Source: an uncultured Eubacterium sp. (lineage in GTDB: Bacteria; Bacillota; Clostridia; Lachnospirales; Lachnospiraceae). Taken from it: a stretch of 7,469 nucleotides of DNA. Shown here piece after piece: positions 1-5,424 of this stretch. Each line of letters opens with the position of its first letter. The stretch's first letter is position 1. Position numbers and translations under genes: made by a program. The stretch is from assembly GCA_937915825.1 (NCBI GenBank), contig CALGGT010000048.1:1-7469 (forward strand). Reading direction: 5' to 3'. The notes beneath the pieces are model-generated. The model had not been told where the DNA came from and searched no databases. It was given only the letters and a program-made list of their open reading frames with translations.

Positions 1-136
1 ATTCTGTCCCCTTCTCTTCCAGTATTTCCATAAGTCCTACCAACTTTGCAGACATTTTGGAATCTAGAGAATCCAAAAACTCCGCTACCGGCTCCCTTCC
101 GTCTTCGCTTGAGTAAAATTCTATTTCAAATGCCAT
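1..136 (-). CDS. Gp49-like (HigB/RelE-superfamily) toxin, 3' end outside the window
   Basis: The minus strand from the ATG at 136 encodes 45 residues beginning MAFEIEFYSSEDGREPVAEF and continuing FLDSLDSK...LVGLMEILEEKG before the window edge. This matches the N-terminus of phage-derived Gp49-like/HigB toxins of type II toxin-antitoxin systems: a first strand with an F-Y core, a 'G..PV.EFL..L' helix and a following leucine-rich helix. Family members are ribosome-dependent mRNA interferases or closely related proteins of about 110 residues, so roughly the first 40 percent is present. The ribosome site AGGAGAGG (144-151) lies 7 bases before the ATG, which supports this start. In this family the toxin gene normally precedes an Xre-type antitoxin gene, which would lie left of the window. 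The gene has its own promoter and is probably not co-transcribed with the genes at 247-1143. Intactness cannot be judged from this fragment. Confidence 0.8.
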   Translation of the reverse strand, partial: MAFEIEFYSSEDGREPVAEFLDSLDSKMSAKLVGLMEILEEKGTE

Positions 137-157
137 AAAGATTCCTCTCCTGTAATT

Positions 158-186
158 ATTATATGAGATATATCTCATCCTGTCAA
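158..186 (-). promoter_or_regulatory. Consensus SigA promoter of the Gp49-like toxin with a palindromic operator in its spacer
   Basis: Read on the minus strand, TTGACA (186-181) is followed by a 17-base spacer and TATAAT (163-158), a perfect consensus SigA promoter. The spacer contains most of a perfect 16-bp palindrome, ATGAGATATATCTCAT (163-178). The start point would fall near 151, giving a leader of about 15 bases that begins at the ribosome site. A palindrome between -35 and -10 is the usual place for toxin-antitoxin autorepression, so binding by the unseen antitoxin is inferred. Confidence 0.85.
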
Positions 187-246
187 TACTTCACTTACCT
201 GTTAGATCACTACTTGACCGTAATTCAACATGCTCTATGACATCCG

Positions 247-516
247 TCAATCATCCACCTGCATATTATGCGGCTCGCCTTTGATCCGCATTATTGTTTC
301 CTTCTGGATGTCTGTCAGTTCTTCATATTGCTTTTTTTCAAGCACAAGAGCTGCCCAAGCCGTCTTCATCATCGGACAACGTGGACATGTCCGCGCAGAA
401 ACCACTCCATAACTTCCGATAAAGGGCGGATAATCCCATCCTTCCTGGTACGCTTCTTCCGGTGTCATGATCTCAGTCCTTCCGCAGACCTCACATACAT
501 ATTTCATTTTCTCCAT
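247..516 (-). CDS. Conserved hypothetical zinc-ribbon-like protein, 89 aa
   Basis: The protein has two CxxC pairs, C8-C11 (CEVCG) and C44-C47 (CPRC), the arrangement of a structural zinc ribbon or zinc knuckle. Between them is an acidic/aromatic stretch (EEAYQEGWDYPPFIG) and a 'GVVSARTCPRC' strand. The C-terminal third is a charged helix (KKQYEELTDIQKETIMRI). No catalytic motif, signal peptide or membrane segment is visible, so it is probably a small cytosolic protein. I know similar small proteins from mobile and accessory regions of Clostridia but cannot assign a function. The ATG at 516 has an AGGTGG-like site about 10 bases upstream; the second methionine would sit too close to its own purine run. 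It starts 34 bases after the membrane protein gene with no visible terminator or promoter between them, so it is probably the last gene of the 1143-to-247 operon. Confidence 0.7.
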   Translation of the reverse strand: MEKMKYVCEVCGRTEIMTPEEAYQEGWDYPPFIGSYGVVSARTCPRCPMMKTAWAALVLEKKQYEELTDIQKETIMRIKGEPHNMQVDD

Positions 517-550
517 AGTCTCTTTCCACCTTTTCAGACCTTCTTCTCAT

Positions 551-856
551 TTATACCCGACCAAGCAGATCCATCAGTCCGAGCATCCCCTCTTCTCCCA
601 GTTTGATCAATAATATCGGTATTGCCTCGAATGCAGCGCCTGTCAAAAACATTTCAATGAAAACCGGTCCATCTATTATTTTCGCTATTACACAGAAAGC
701 ACTTGTAGCCATCATGACAAATCCCAGTATGCTCATTACAATCTCAACAAACCCGCCTATAGCTCCCCCAAAATTGAGAGCAACGAGTAAAAGTAATCGA
801 ACTGGCAGGAGCACCAATCTGATTGGAAACAGCAGAATTGACTTTAGTATCTGCAT
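551..856 (-). CDS. Small hydrophobic membrane protein, 101 aa, unknown function
   Basis: Most of the protein is hydrophobic, with three likely membrane segments at about residues 10-34, 36-59 and 67-85, and a short tail (KLGEEGMLGLMDLLGRV). Positive residues near the N-terminus (K5, R13, R20) suggest a cytoplasmic N-terminus. Size and layout recall the CD1845-type small membrane proteins of Tn916/ICE-like elements, but that is a resemblance in pattern only and I cannot confirm homology. Its ATG shares one base with the TAA stop of the upstream HTH gene (TAATG at 858-854), and a strong AGGAGAGGGG site lies inside the end of that gene. The two should therefore be translationally coupled. No catalytic residues stand out. 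A holin-like or accessory membrane role is possible but unsupported. Confidence 0.7.
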   Translation of the reverse strand: MQILKSILLFPIRLVLLPVRLLLLVALNFGGAIGGFVEIVMSILGFVMMATSAFCVIAKIIDGPVFIEMFLTGAAFEAIPILLIKLGEEGMLGLMDLLGRV

Positions 857-1143
857 TATAAATTTCCCCTCTCCTTTTCCATAAGCACCTTATACGCCAC
901 CAGTCTAAGAACATACTCCGGCACCTGTGATGTACCAAGCTCCCAGTCCTGCATAGTGCGGTACGGAATAGCAAGCCATTCAGCAAACTCCTTTCGATTC
1001 ATGCCGGTCATATTTCTAACCGCAACAAAAGACTCAGCAAGCGGTCTTTTCCTTCTGTCGCTCTCCAGCCTTTCAATGCTCTCATTTTTAATAAGAACGC
1101 CATTTGCAATAAATTCAAGATCTTTAAGCTCTTTCTTTTTCAT
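856..1143 (-). CDS. Small Xre-like helix-turn-helix transcriptional regulator, 95 aa
   Basis: Residues about 37-85 form a helix-turn-helix domain: 'SFVAVRNMTGMNRKEFAEWL' is the first helix pair and 'IPYRTMQDWELGTSQVPEYV' carries the recognition helix and following turn. This pattern is typical of Xre/HigA-type DNA-binding proteins. The N-terminal 35 residues are charged (KKKELKDLE...ESIERLESDRRKR) and may mediate dimerisation. The start is well supported: AAGGAGGT lies 5 bases before the ATG at 1143. Two copies of an ACGGAATCCGT palindrome lie in its promoter and leader, so autorepression is likely. It leads an operon with the membrane protein (1-base overlap) and probably the zinc-ribbon protein. 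It could be a lone regulator, an element-borne repressor or an orphan antitoxin. No toxin-like gene of the RelE class is directly attached to it. Confidence 0.85.
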   Translation of the reverse strand: MKKKELKDLEFIANGVLIKNESIERLESDRRKRPLAESFVAVRNMTGMNRKEFAEWLAIPYRTMQDWELGTSQVPEYVLRLVAYKVLMEKERGNL

Positions 1144-1157
1144 CCTGTACCTCCTTG

Positions 1158-1174
1158 TATACGGAATCCGTATA
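1158..1174. promoter_or_regulatory. Proximal operator palindrome of the HTH regulator
   Basis: TATACGGAATCCGTATA is a perfect inverted repeat with 8-bp arms around a single central base. It lies between the predicted transcription start and the ribosome site of the HTH gene. The 13-base core ACGGAATCCGTAT recurs 36 bases away at 1197-1209, about three and a half helical turns. Paired sites flanking the -10 suggest cooperative autorepression by the adjacent HTH protein; this is inferred from position. Confidence 0.8.
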
Positions 1175-1187
1175 TAGTTTCAGTTTT

Positions 1188-1216
1188 ATTATATACACGG
1201 AATCCGTATGCGCCAA
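1188..1216 (-). promoter_or_regulatory. Promoter of the HTH-membrane protein-zinc ribbon operon
   Basis: On the minus strand TTGGCG (1216-1211, four of six consensus bases) is separated by 17 bases from a perfect TATAAT (1193-1188). The spacer is almost filled by the distal copy of the ACGGAATCCGT palindrome, so a bound repressor would block polymerase. Transcription should start near 1181, ahead of the proximal operator and the AAGGAGGT ribosome site. Confidence 0.75.
1197..1209. promoter_or_regulatory. Distal operator copy inside the -35/-10 spacer
   Basis: ACGGAATCCGTAT repeats 13 bases of the proximal operator exactly. Its dyad is shorter, with arms ACGGA/TCCGT around one base, because the next flanking bases do not pair. 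It sits entirely within the 17-base spacer (1194-1210) of the HTH-gene promoter. The shorter symmetry suggests a weaker site than the one at 1158-1174. Confidence 0.75.
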
Positions 1217-1252
1217 CAGTAAGATCAACCTGCTACATCTTGTTTTTTTTCT

Positions 1253-1639
1253 ATGATTCAGCACATTCACGACTTCGCCTACCTTGATGCAGCGAAATTC
1301 TATCCGGAGCTTTCTGTGAGAGAAAAAGTCGCTTTTTATGTAGTTTTTGGCGGAAGTCCCTACATTATTGAAAACCTTAACACAGAACTTTCGCTCCGTG
1401 AGAATATTGAACGACTATTACTGCCGGAAACAGGGCTGATACACTCGCATATTGAAAATGTTATGCTAAAAGAGATTCAAAAAACATTTGATGCGAGAAT
1501 TCTAGAGATCATTGGCAACGGAAAAAAACGCTATATTGAAATCGGTGACAGACTTACTACCAGAGAAAACGGACTCCTTGATAAACAACTTAAGATCCTG
1601 CAAGATATGGAGACGAATTGTATAGAGAAGACTGAGTAG
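1253..1639 (+). pseudogene. Internal fragment of an archaeal-type AAA ATPase/DUF234 protein gene
   Basis: The reading frame reads 'DFAYLDAAKFYPELSVREKV', 'AFYVVFGGSPYIIENL', 'SLRENIERLLLPETGLIHSH', 'EIIGNGKKRYIEIGDRL' and 'GLLDKQLKILQDMETN', then 'CIEKTE' and a stop. This is the middle-to-C-terminal part of the ATPase_2/DUF234 family, in which a Walker-type AAA domain of over 200 residues comes first and DUF234 follows with a winged helix-like section. Here the P-loop and sensor regions are absent and the end of DUF234 is cut after 'EKTE'. In-frame homology may begin slightly upstream of the ATG, since the frame is open from 1223. No ribosome site precedes 1253, only a T-run (1243-1250). An intact member is normally about 450 residues, so this is a remnant, presumably left by insertion or deletion next to the HTH operon. 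Expression as a functional protein is unlikely. Confidence 0.75.
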
Positions 1640-1667
1640 ATTCGAAAAAGATTTCACTTTGGATATA

Positions 1668-1712
1668 TTGACATTCCACACATTCTTGTATATATTAAAT
1701 GTATATACAAGA
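1668..1712 (+). promoter_or_regulatory. vapB promoter with inverted-repeat operator over the -10
   Basis: TTGACA (1668-1673) and TATATT (1691-1696) are spaced by 17 bases. A perfect inverted repeat with 11-bp arms, TCTTGTATATA (1684-1694) and TATATACAAGA (1702-1712), separated by 7 bases, covers the -10 and the predicted start point. This fits an autorepressed vapBC promoter, with the VapB AbrB-type dimer binding the repeat. The leader to the vapB ATG at 1775 would be about 70 bases. Confidence 0.75.
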
Positions 1713-1889
1713 CGGTTACATACAATGTGTTTTACATGCAAAATGTCTGTATGCAAGTGAGGCGATGCTATAGGATGAAGGCGAAAGTTTTTAAAAGCGG
1801 AAACAGCCAGGCTATTCGGATTCCGAAAGAGGTACAGACCGATCGTCAGGAATTTATTATCCGTAAAGTGGGAGAGGGGAGGATAAAAA

Positions 1890-1915
1890 ACATATATATT
1901 TTAAAGAATATATGT
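1890..1915. repeat. AT-rich inverted repeat at the vapB truncation point
   Basis: ACATATAT (1890-1897) and ATATATGT (1908-1915) form 8-bp arms around a 10-base loop, directly before the TA microsatellite. The element begins where homology to VapB ends. It may be a cruciform-prone rearrangement site or a weak hairpin, and it has no T-run typical of an intrinsic terminator. Confidence 0.5.
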
Positions 1916-1916
1916 C

Positions 1917-1940
1917 TATATATATATATATATATATATA
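1917..1940. repeat. (TA)12 dinucleotide microsatellite
   Basis: Twelve uninterrupted TA units end four bases (GGGG) before the -35 of the capsule promoter. With a start point near 1980 the tract covers about -63 to -40, the position of an UP element contacted by the alpha subunit of RNA polymerase. Such tracts are prone to slipped-strand length change, which could alter promoter strength. The tract is seen directly; the regulatory effect is inferred. Confidence 0.9.
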
Positions 1941-1944
1941 GGGG

Positions 1945-1973
1945 TTGACAACGAAAACGTTTAATGTTATAAT
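1945..1973 (+). promoter_or_regulatory. Main promoter of the capsule/exopolysaccharide operon
   Basis: TTGACA (1945-1950), a 17-base spacer and TATAAT (1968-1973) make a perfect SigA consensus, so a strong promoter is expected. The start point should lie near 1980, leaving a leader of about 45 bases before cpsB. The spacer contains the 8-bp palindrome AAACGTTT (1955-1962), and TTGACAACGAAAAC from 1945 loosely resembles a CcpA cre site. Both are weak hints of regulation. Confidence 0.85.
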
Positions 1974-2025
1974 ATAGAAAAATTGCGAGGTAAAATCAGG
2001 ATTCCTTATAACGAGGAGATTGCTC

Positions 2026-2778
2026 ATGATAGATTTTCACACACATATTCTTCCCGGGATTGACGATGGAAGTGCCAACGTGGAGGAATCGACGCAGTTA
2101 TTAATAAGGGAATTACAGCAAGGGGTGGCTCATGTCGTGTTTACTCCTCATTTTTATGCGGAGAAAATCTCCATCGGAGGGTTCCTGAAAAAAAGAGAGG
2201 CCAGTTGGAACTCCTTGCGAGAAAGGATCGGAAAAGAAGAAGAAGTTTCCGGGATGACCTTTCGATTAGGGGCGGAGGTTCGGTATTTTCCCGGGATCTC
2301 CAAGGCGGAGAGACTGGATGAACTCCTGGTGCGTGACCGAAATCTCTTACTTCTTGAGATGCCCTTTATGCCCTGGACGAAGGAAATGCGTAAGGATGTG
2401 GAAAATCTTCTGGATCAGCGGGGATTTACCGTGGTTTTAGCCCATATTGAAAGATATGTGGAATTTCAGAAAAGCAAAGAGAATAAAGATGTGATGGAAA
2501 GTATTTTCCGTATGCCGGTGGTGAAGCAGATGAACGCCGGTGCCCTTCTGAATTCCGGAAAGGCCGGATTCTTTGGCGGAGCGGGGAAGGGAAAGTCACA
2601 GAAATTTATTTTAAAATATTTGGAAGAGCATACGGATGGGGTGTTAAGCAGCGATTGCCATCACTTGGATCGTCGCTTTCCCAATTTGGGCGACGGAATG
2701 GCGTTCGTAGAAAAAAAGCTTGGAAGAGAGAAGAGAGAGCAGATGGAAGCATTGGGAAAGCGGTTGTTCTTTGAATAA
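2026..2778 (+). CDS. cpsB: PHP-family protein-tyrosine phosphatase CpsB/CapC (YwqE type)
   Basis: This 250-residue protein is a full-length CpsB/CapC manganese-dependent phosphatase of the PHP superfamily. Metal-binding motifs occur in family order: 'DFHTHILPGIDDG' (H5, H7), 'TPHFY' (H42), 'GAEVRY' (E84), 'LAHIERY' (H140) and 'SSDCHHLDRR' (D210, H212), the last replacing the more usual SDAH. The enzyme removes phosphate from the C-terminal tyrosines of the cognate BY-kinase, here the product of 4634-5377, and so tunes polymer export and length. It acts in the cytosol at the membrane face. I chose the ATG at 2026 because GAGGAG (2013-2018) lies 7 bases upstream; an in-frame TTG at 2020 would be too close to it. 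It is the first gene after the promoter at 1945-1973 and its end overlaps the LCP gene. Confidence 0.92.
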   Translation: MIDFHTHILPGIDDGSANVEESTQLLIRELQQGVAHVVFTPHFYAEKISIGGFLKKREASWNSLRERIGKEEEVSGMTFRLGAEVRYFPGISKAERLDELLVRDRNLLLLEMPFMPWTKEMRKDVENLLDQRGFTVVLAHIERYVEFQKSKENKDVMESIFRMPVVKQMNAGALLNSGKAGFFGGAGKGKSQKFILKYLEEHTDGVLSSDCHHLDRRFPNLGDGMAFVEKKLGREKREQMEALGKRLFFE

Positions 2779-3916
2779 GAAGCAGGGGAGTCAAAAGGGG
2801 ATAAGAGCCGGTCGGAATGATCGGAAAAATCAGAAAAAGAATATTGGTTTTGTGCTGGGAATCCTTGGATTGTTGGCATTGGCAGGGGGCGTGACCTATG
2901 GCGTTGAGCATTTGGAGCAAAGAGGGAATCGGTCATCCAATAAGAATGTTTCAAACCCTGCCCCGGTGGAAACAGCCCAAAGAGAAGAGCCTGTGGTACG
3001 ACAAAAGCTGGTTTTTGGGGATACGACCTATGAACTGGAAGATCAGGTGGATGTATACGTCTTCCTGGGTACGGATAACTCGGGGAAAAGTGCGGAGGGT
3101 GGTAAGAAGGACGATGCGAAGACCGGTAGGAAGACCGACGGAGAATCAACCGACGAGGATTACCAGGGAGATATGGCAGACTTCATCTTACTGGTTGTCA
3201 TGAACCGTAGCACCAAGGAATATGGTTTGATCCCTGTGAATCGGGATACCATTACAGAAATCCCGTTAATGAATGAGGATGGAACGGCGATGGCCACTGC
3301 GACGCAGCAATTGTGTACCGCCCACTGGTATGGGGGTAATCGAAGGCTGAGCGGTGAGAATACGGTAGCTACCCTGGAAAATTTTCTGGGAGGTCTTTCC
3401 ATTCAGGGATTTTATGAAGTGGGGATGGATTCCATAGCGGAACTGAACGATATCGTAGGGGGTGTAACCGTAACCCTGGAGGACGATTTTACCGAGTCGG
3501 ATCCGAAGATGAAGAAGGGGAAGAAGTTACACCTGGATAACGAACAGGCTCACATCTTTGTTCGCAGTCGTATGAATGTCGGGGACGGAAGCAATCTTTC
3601 CCGCATGAGGCGGCAGCAGCAATACATGGAGAAGGTCTTAGATAAGATTAAAAAGAAGAATCGCAAAGATTCGGAGTTTGGCCTCAAACTGTATAAAGGT
3701 TTGAAGAACATGGCAGAAACCGATATTTCCTCGGGAAAGGCCGTGAAGATCGCCAACCGCATGAAAAAATCAAAGAATTTAGGTATGTTTGAGATAAAAG
3801 GGGAAAGCAAGGTGGGAAATGCCTTGAGCGACGGAGAACAACACGAGGAATTCTACGTGGATACGGAGTCTTTGATCCAGGTTCTGACAACGCTCACAGG
3901 AATGAGGAAAGGATAA
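2771..3916 (+). CDS. LytR-CpsA-Psr (LCP) family cell-wall polymer ligase
   Basis: LCP proteins transfer undecaprenyl-linked glycopolymers onto peptidoglycan at the outer membrane face. With the TTG start the product has 381 residues: a K/R-rich cytoplasmic N-terminus (1-24), one membrane helix (about 25-45), a linker, then the extracellular LCP domain. Family motifs are 'VDVYVFLGTDNSG' (93-105), 'GDMADFILLVVMN' (133-145), 'IPVNRDTITEIP' (154-165), 'VGGVTVTLEDDF' (229-240) and 'RSRMNVGDGSNLSRMRRQQQ' (265-284), which contains the phosphate-binding arginines. A hydrophilic low-complexity insert (about 106-131) lies between the first two motifs. The start is uncertain. An ATG at 2720 would add 17 residues and overlap cpsB by 59 bases, but that stretch looks like a frame shadow of cpsB. 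The TTG at 2771 overlaps cpsB by 8 bases and gives a typical N-terminus. Neither has a strong ribosome site. The cpsC gene follows after 4 bases. Confidence 0.9.
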   Translation: MNKKQGSQKGIRAGRNDRKNQKKNIGFVLGILGLLALAGGVTYGVEHLEQRGNRSSNKNVSNPAPVETAQREEPVVRQKLVFGDTTYELEDQVDVYVFLGTDNSGKSAEGGKKDDAKTGRKTDGESTDEDYQGDMADFILLVVMNRSTKEYGLIPVNRDTITEIPLMNEDGTAMATATQQLCTAHWYGGNRRLSGENTVATLENFLGGLSIQGFYEVGMDSIAELNDIVGGVTVTLEDDFTESDPKMKKGKKLHLDNEQAHIFVRSRMNVGDGSNLSRMRRQQQYMEKVLDKIKKKNRKDSEFGLKLYKGLKNMAETDISSGKAVKIANRMKKSKNLGMFEIKGESKVGNALSDGEQHEEFYVDTESLIQVLTTLTGMRKG

Positions 3917-3920
3917 AACC

Positions 3921-4637
3921 ATGAATCATGCAGAAAATGAAGAATTAGAAATTGACTTATTGGAATTGCTTAATTTCTTTCGAAGCAGGTGGATTTTAAT
4001 TGCCGGCGTCTTTGTGGCAGCCGCACTGGTTGCCGGCACATTTACTTATTTCGGGATCACACCCAAATATAAGGCAACCACGAAATTATATATGGTTTCC
4101 GCATCGGAGGATTCGGTGATCAACCTGAACGATCTGAACTTAGGAACTGGATTATCGAAGGATTATGAAGAATTAATTAAGATTCGCCCGATTTTCGAGG
4201 ATGTGATCGAAGATGAGAAGCTACCTTACAGTTATGATCAATTAATGGGGATGACTACGGTAAGTGTCATCGGGGATACCCGAATCCTCTGCATCACCGT
4301 AGAGGATGCCGACCCGAAGGAAGCAGCCGAAGTGGCCAATGCACTGGCAAAAAAGGCGGTGGAATATTTACCGAAAGTCATGGAAAGCGCCGCTCCGAAT
4401 ATTGCGGAAGAGGCCATCGTTCCCACCGGAAAGAGCTCCCCGAGCCTGACCAAGAATACCATGATGGGTGGCGTTCTTGCCCTGATCGTGGTTCTGGGAA
4501 TCCTAACCGTGATCTTCTTACTGGACGACACCGTAAAAACCGCGGAAGATATGGAGAAGATCTTTGGGATTATGCCCATGACAGTGATTCCGGAAGGGGA
4601 TCTGACGGAGAAGAAGGAAGAGGAGCAAGAAGTATGA
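3921..4637 (+). CDS. cpsC: Wzz/CapA-type chain-length determinant and BY-kinase activator
   Basis: The 238-residue protein has the layout of Firmicute CpsC/CapA/YwqC adaptors: a short acidic cytoplasmic N-terminus with 'IDLLELLNFFRSRW', a first membrane helix at about 24-44, an extracytoplasmic segment of about 135 residues, a second helix at about 182-201, and a cytoplasmic tail of some 37 residues. Before the second helix is the proline-containing stretch 'VPTGKSSPSL', typical of polysaccharide co-polymerases. The C-terminal tail ('LDDTVKTAEDMEKIFGIMPM') is the region that docks on and activates the separate kinase. Its role is to set polymer length with the polymerase and flippase, which must lie outside the window. 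AGGAAAGGA precedes the ATG by 7 bases. The gene lies 4 bases after the LCP gene and overlaps cpsD by four (ATGA), so the two partners are translationally coupled. Confidence 0.9.
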   Translation: MNHAENEELEIDLLELLNFFRSRWILIAGVFVAAALVAGTFTYFGITPKYKATTKLYMVSASEDSVINLNDLNLGTGLSKDYEELIKIRPIFEDVIEDEKLPYSYDQLMGMTTVSVIGDTRILCITVEDADPKEAAEVANALAKKAVEYLPKVMESAAPNIAEEAIVPTGKSSPSLTKNTMMGGVLALIVVLGILTVIFLLDDTVKTAEDMEKIFGIMPMTVIPEGDLTEKKEEEQEV

Positions 4638-5377
4638 GTAAGAAGTTGATCGTCGGTAATCAAAGAGAACTCCCCTATGCGGTGGAAGAAGCCCTGAACC
4701 GATTAAGGATCAATATGAGCTTTTTGGGAAGCGATATTAAGACCATTCTGATCATCAGTACCGATCCCAACGAAGGAAAGAGCTTTGTTGCGACACAGAT
4801 CTGGAGACAAATGTGTGAAGCCGGGAATCTCTCGGTTCTCGTGGATGCAGACCTTCGTAATTCCAGAATGATCCGGGATTACGATCTGCATTTAGAGAAG
4901 GGGAAAGGCAAGAAAGAAAAGATTTACGGGACGTCCTCGTTCTTAGCTGGCAGTGGAAGTGTGGAAGACGCCATCTATGAAACCAATATTGAGAATGGCT
5001 ATATCCTGCCCAACGCGGACAATGTGATCAACCCGTCTATGCTGATTGAAAGCAATCGTTTTGAAGAAATGCTTACCGCATTGGCGGAGAAATTCCGCTA
5101 TGTTTTTGTAGATTGTCCCCCTTTGGGCCTGGTGTCCGACGGGGAGCAGATCGCCCATCGCTGCGACGGGGCGATCCTGGTAGTTAGAAGCGGTGTAACA
5201 GGGAAGAAGCGGGTGCGAACTTCCATGGCTCAGTTAGAACGGGCCGGATGTCCGTTGTTAGGCGTGGTTATGAACCGTGCCGGCGGTACGAAGAATTCGT
5301 ATTATTCCCACTATGGACAATATGGTGCCTATTACGGGAAATACTACGGATCCGGCAAGGGCGACAAAGAATCATAG
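4634..5377 (+). CDS. cpsD: Bacterial tyrosine autokinase CpsD/CapB (BY-kinase)
   Basis: This 247-residue cytosolic BY-kinase phosphorylates itself on C-terminal tyrosines when activated by the adaptor encoded just upstream. Visible motifs are Walker A 'STDPNEGKS' (42-50), Walker A' 'VLVDADLR' (68-75) and Walker B 'VFVDCPP' (157-163), with Cys in place of the more common Thr. 'NPSMLIESNRFEEML' (133-147) matches the conserved NPSELL region. The C-terminus holds the autophosphorylation cluster YYSHYGQYGAYYGKYYG (223-239), with eight tyrosines. The N-terminal 'PYAVEEALNRLRINMSF' helix contains the oligomerisation signature (E-x-x-R-x-x-R-like) seen in ring-forming relatives. Length is normal for the Firmicute split form. 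The phosphatase at 2026-2778 is the predicted counter-enzyme. No clear terminator follows the stop at 5377, so readthrough toward the LRR gene is possible. Confidence 0.92.
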   Translation: MSKKLIVGNQRELPYAVEEALNRLRINMSFLGSDIKTILIISTDPNEGKSFVATQIWRQMCEAGNLSVLVDADLRNSRMIRDYDLHLEKGKGKKEKIYGTSSFLAGSGSVEDAIYETNIENGYILPNADNVINPSMLIESNRFEEMLTALAEKFRYVFVDCPPLGLVSDGEQIAHRCDGAILVVRSGVTGKKRVRTSMAQLERAGCPLLGVVMNRAGGTKNSYYSHYGQYGAYYGKYYGSGKGDKES

Positions 5378-5424
5378 GATGTGGAAAAGTTCGTTGATTA
5401 CCTGTTAGAGAATGTCAGTTGCGC

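Larger units (their letters stand above)
1775..1948 (+). pseudogene. vapB: Truncated VapB-type antitoxin (SpoVT/AbrB-like DNA-binding half only)
   Basis: The ATG at 1775 begins MKAKVFKSGNSQAIRIPKEV, followed by 'QTDRQEFIIRKVGEG'. This is the standard swapped-hairpin AbrB/MazE-like DNA-binding domain of VapB antitoxins, with the diagnostic 'KVFKSGNSQAIRIPKE' core. Intact relatives continue after 'GEG' with a strand and a toxin-neutralising C-terminal tail to roughly 75-95 residues, followed by vapC. Here homology stops near 1880 and the frame runs through AT-rich DNA as 'RIKNIYILKN...YIYIYIYRG' to a stop at 1946-1948. The toxin-binding tail and vapC are missing, so the system is broken. The frame is also open further upstream to 1727, but the family start is at 1775. 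The ribosome site is weak. The 57-residue product could still fold as a DNA-binding dimer and act on the operator at 1684-1712. Confidence 0.75.

Noticed and set aside
1243..1250. T-run as an intrinsic terminator
   Set aside because: No stable GC-rich stem precedes it on the plus strand, and no intact plus-strand gene ends there.
1815..1827. TTCGGATTCCGAA dyad resembling the HTH operator core
   Set aside because: It lies inside the conserved vapB codons for I-R-I-P-K and the outer arms differ from the operator; probably coincidence.
2661..3149. Minus-strand open frame of 162 codons opposite cpsB and the LCP gene
   Set aside because: It is Pro/Ser/Arg-rich low-complexity translation antisense to two clear genes, without a supporting ribosome site or domain.
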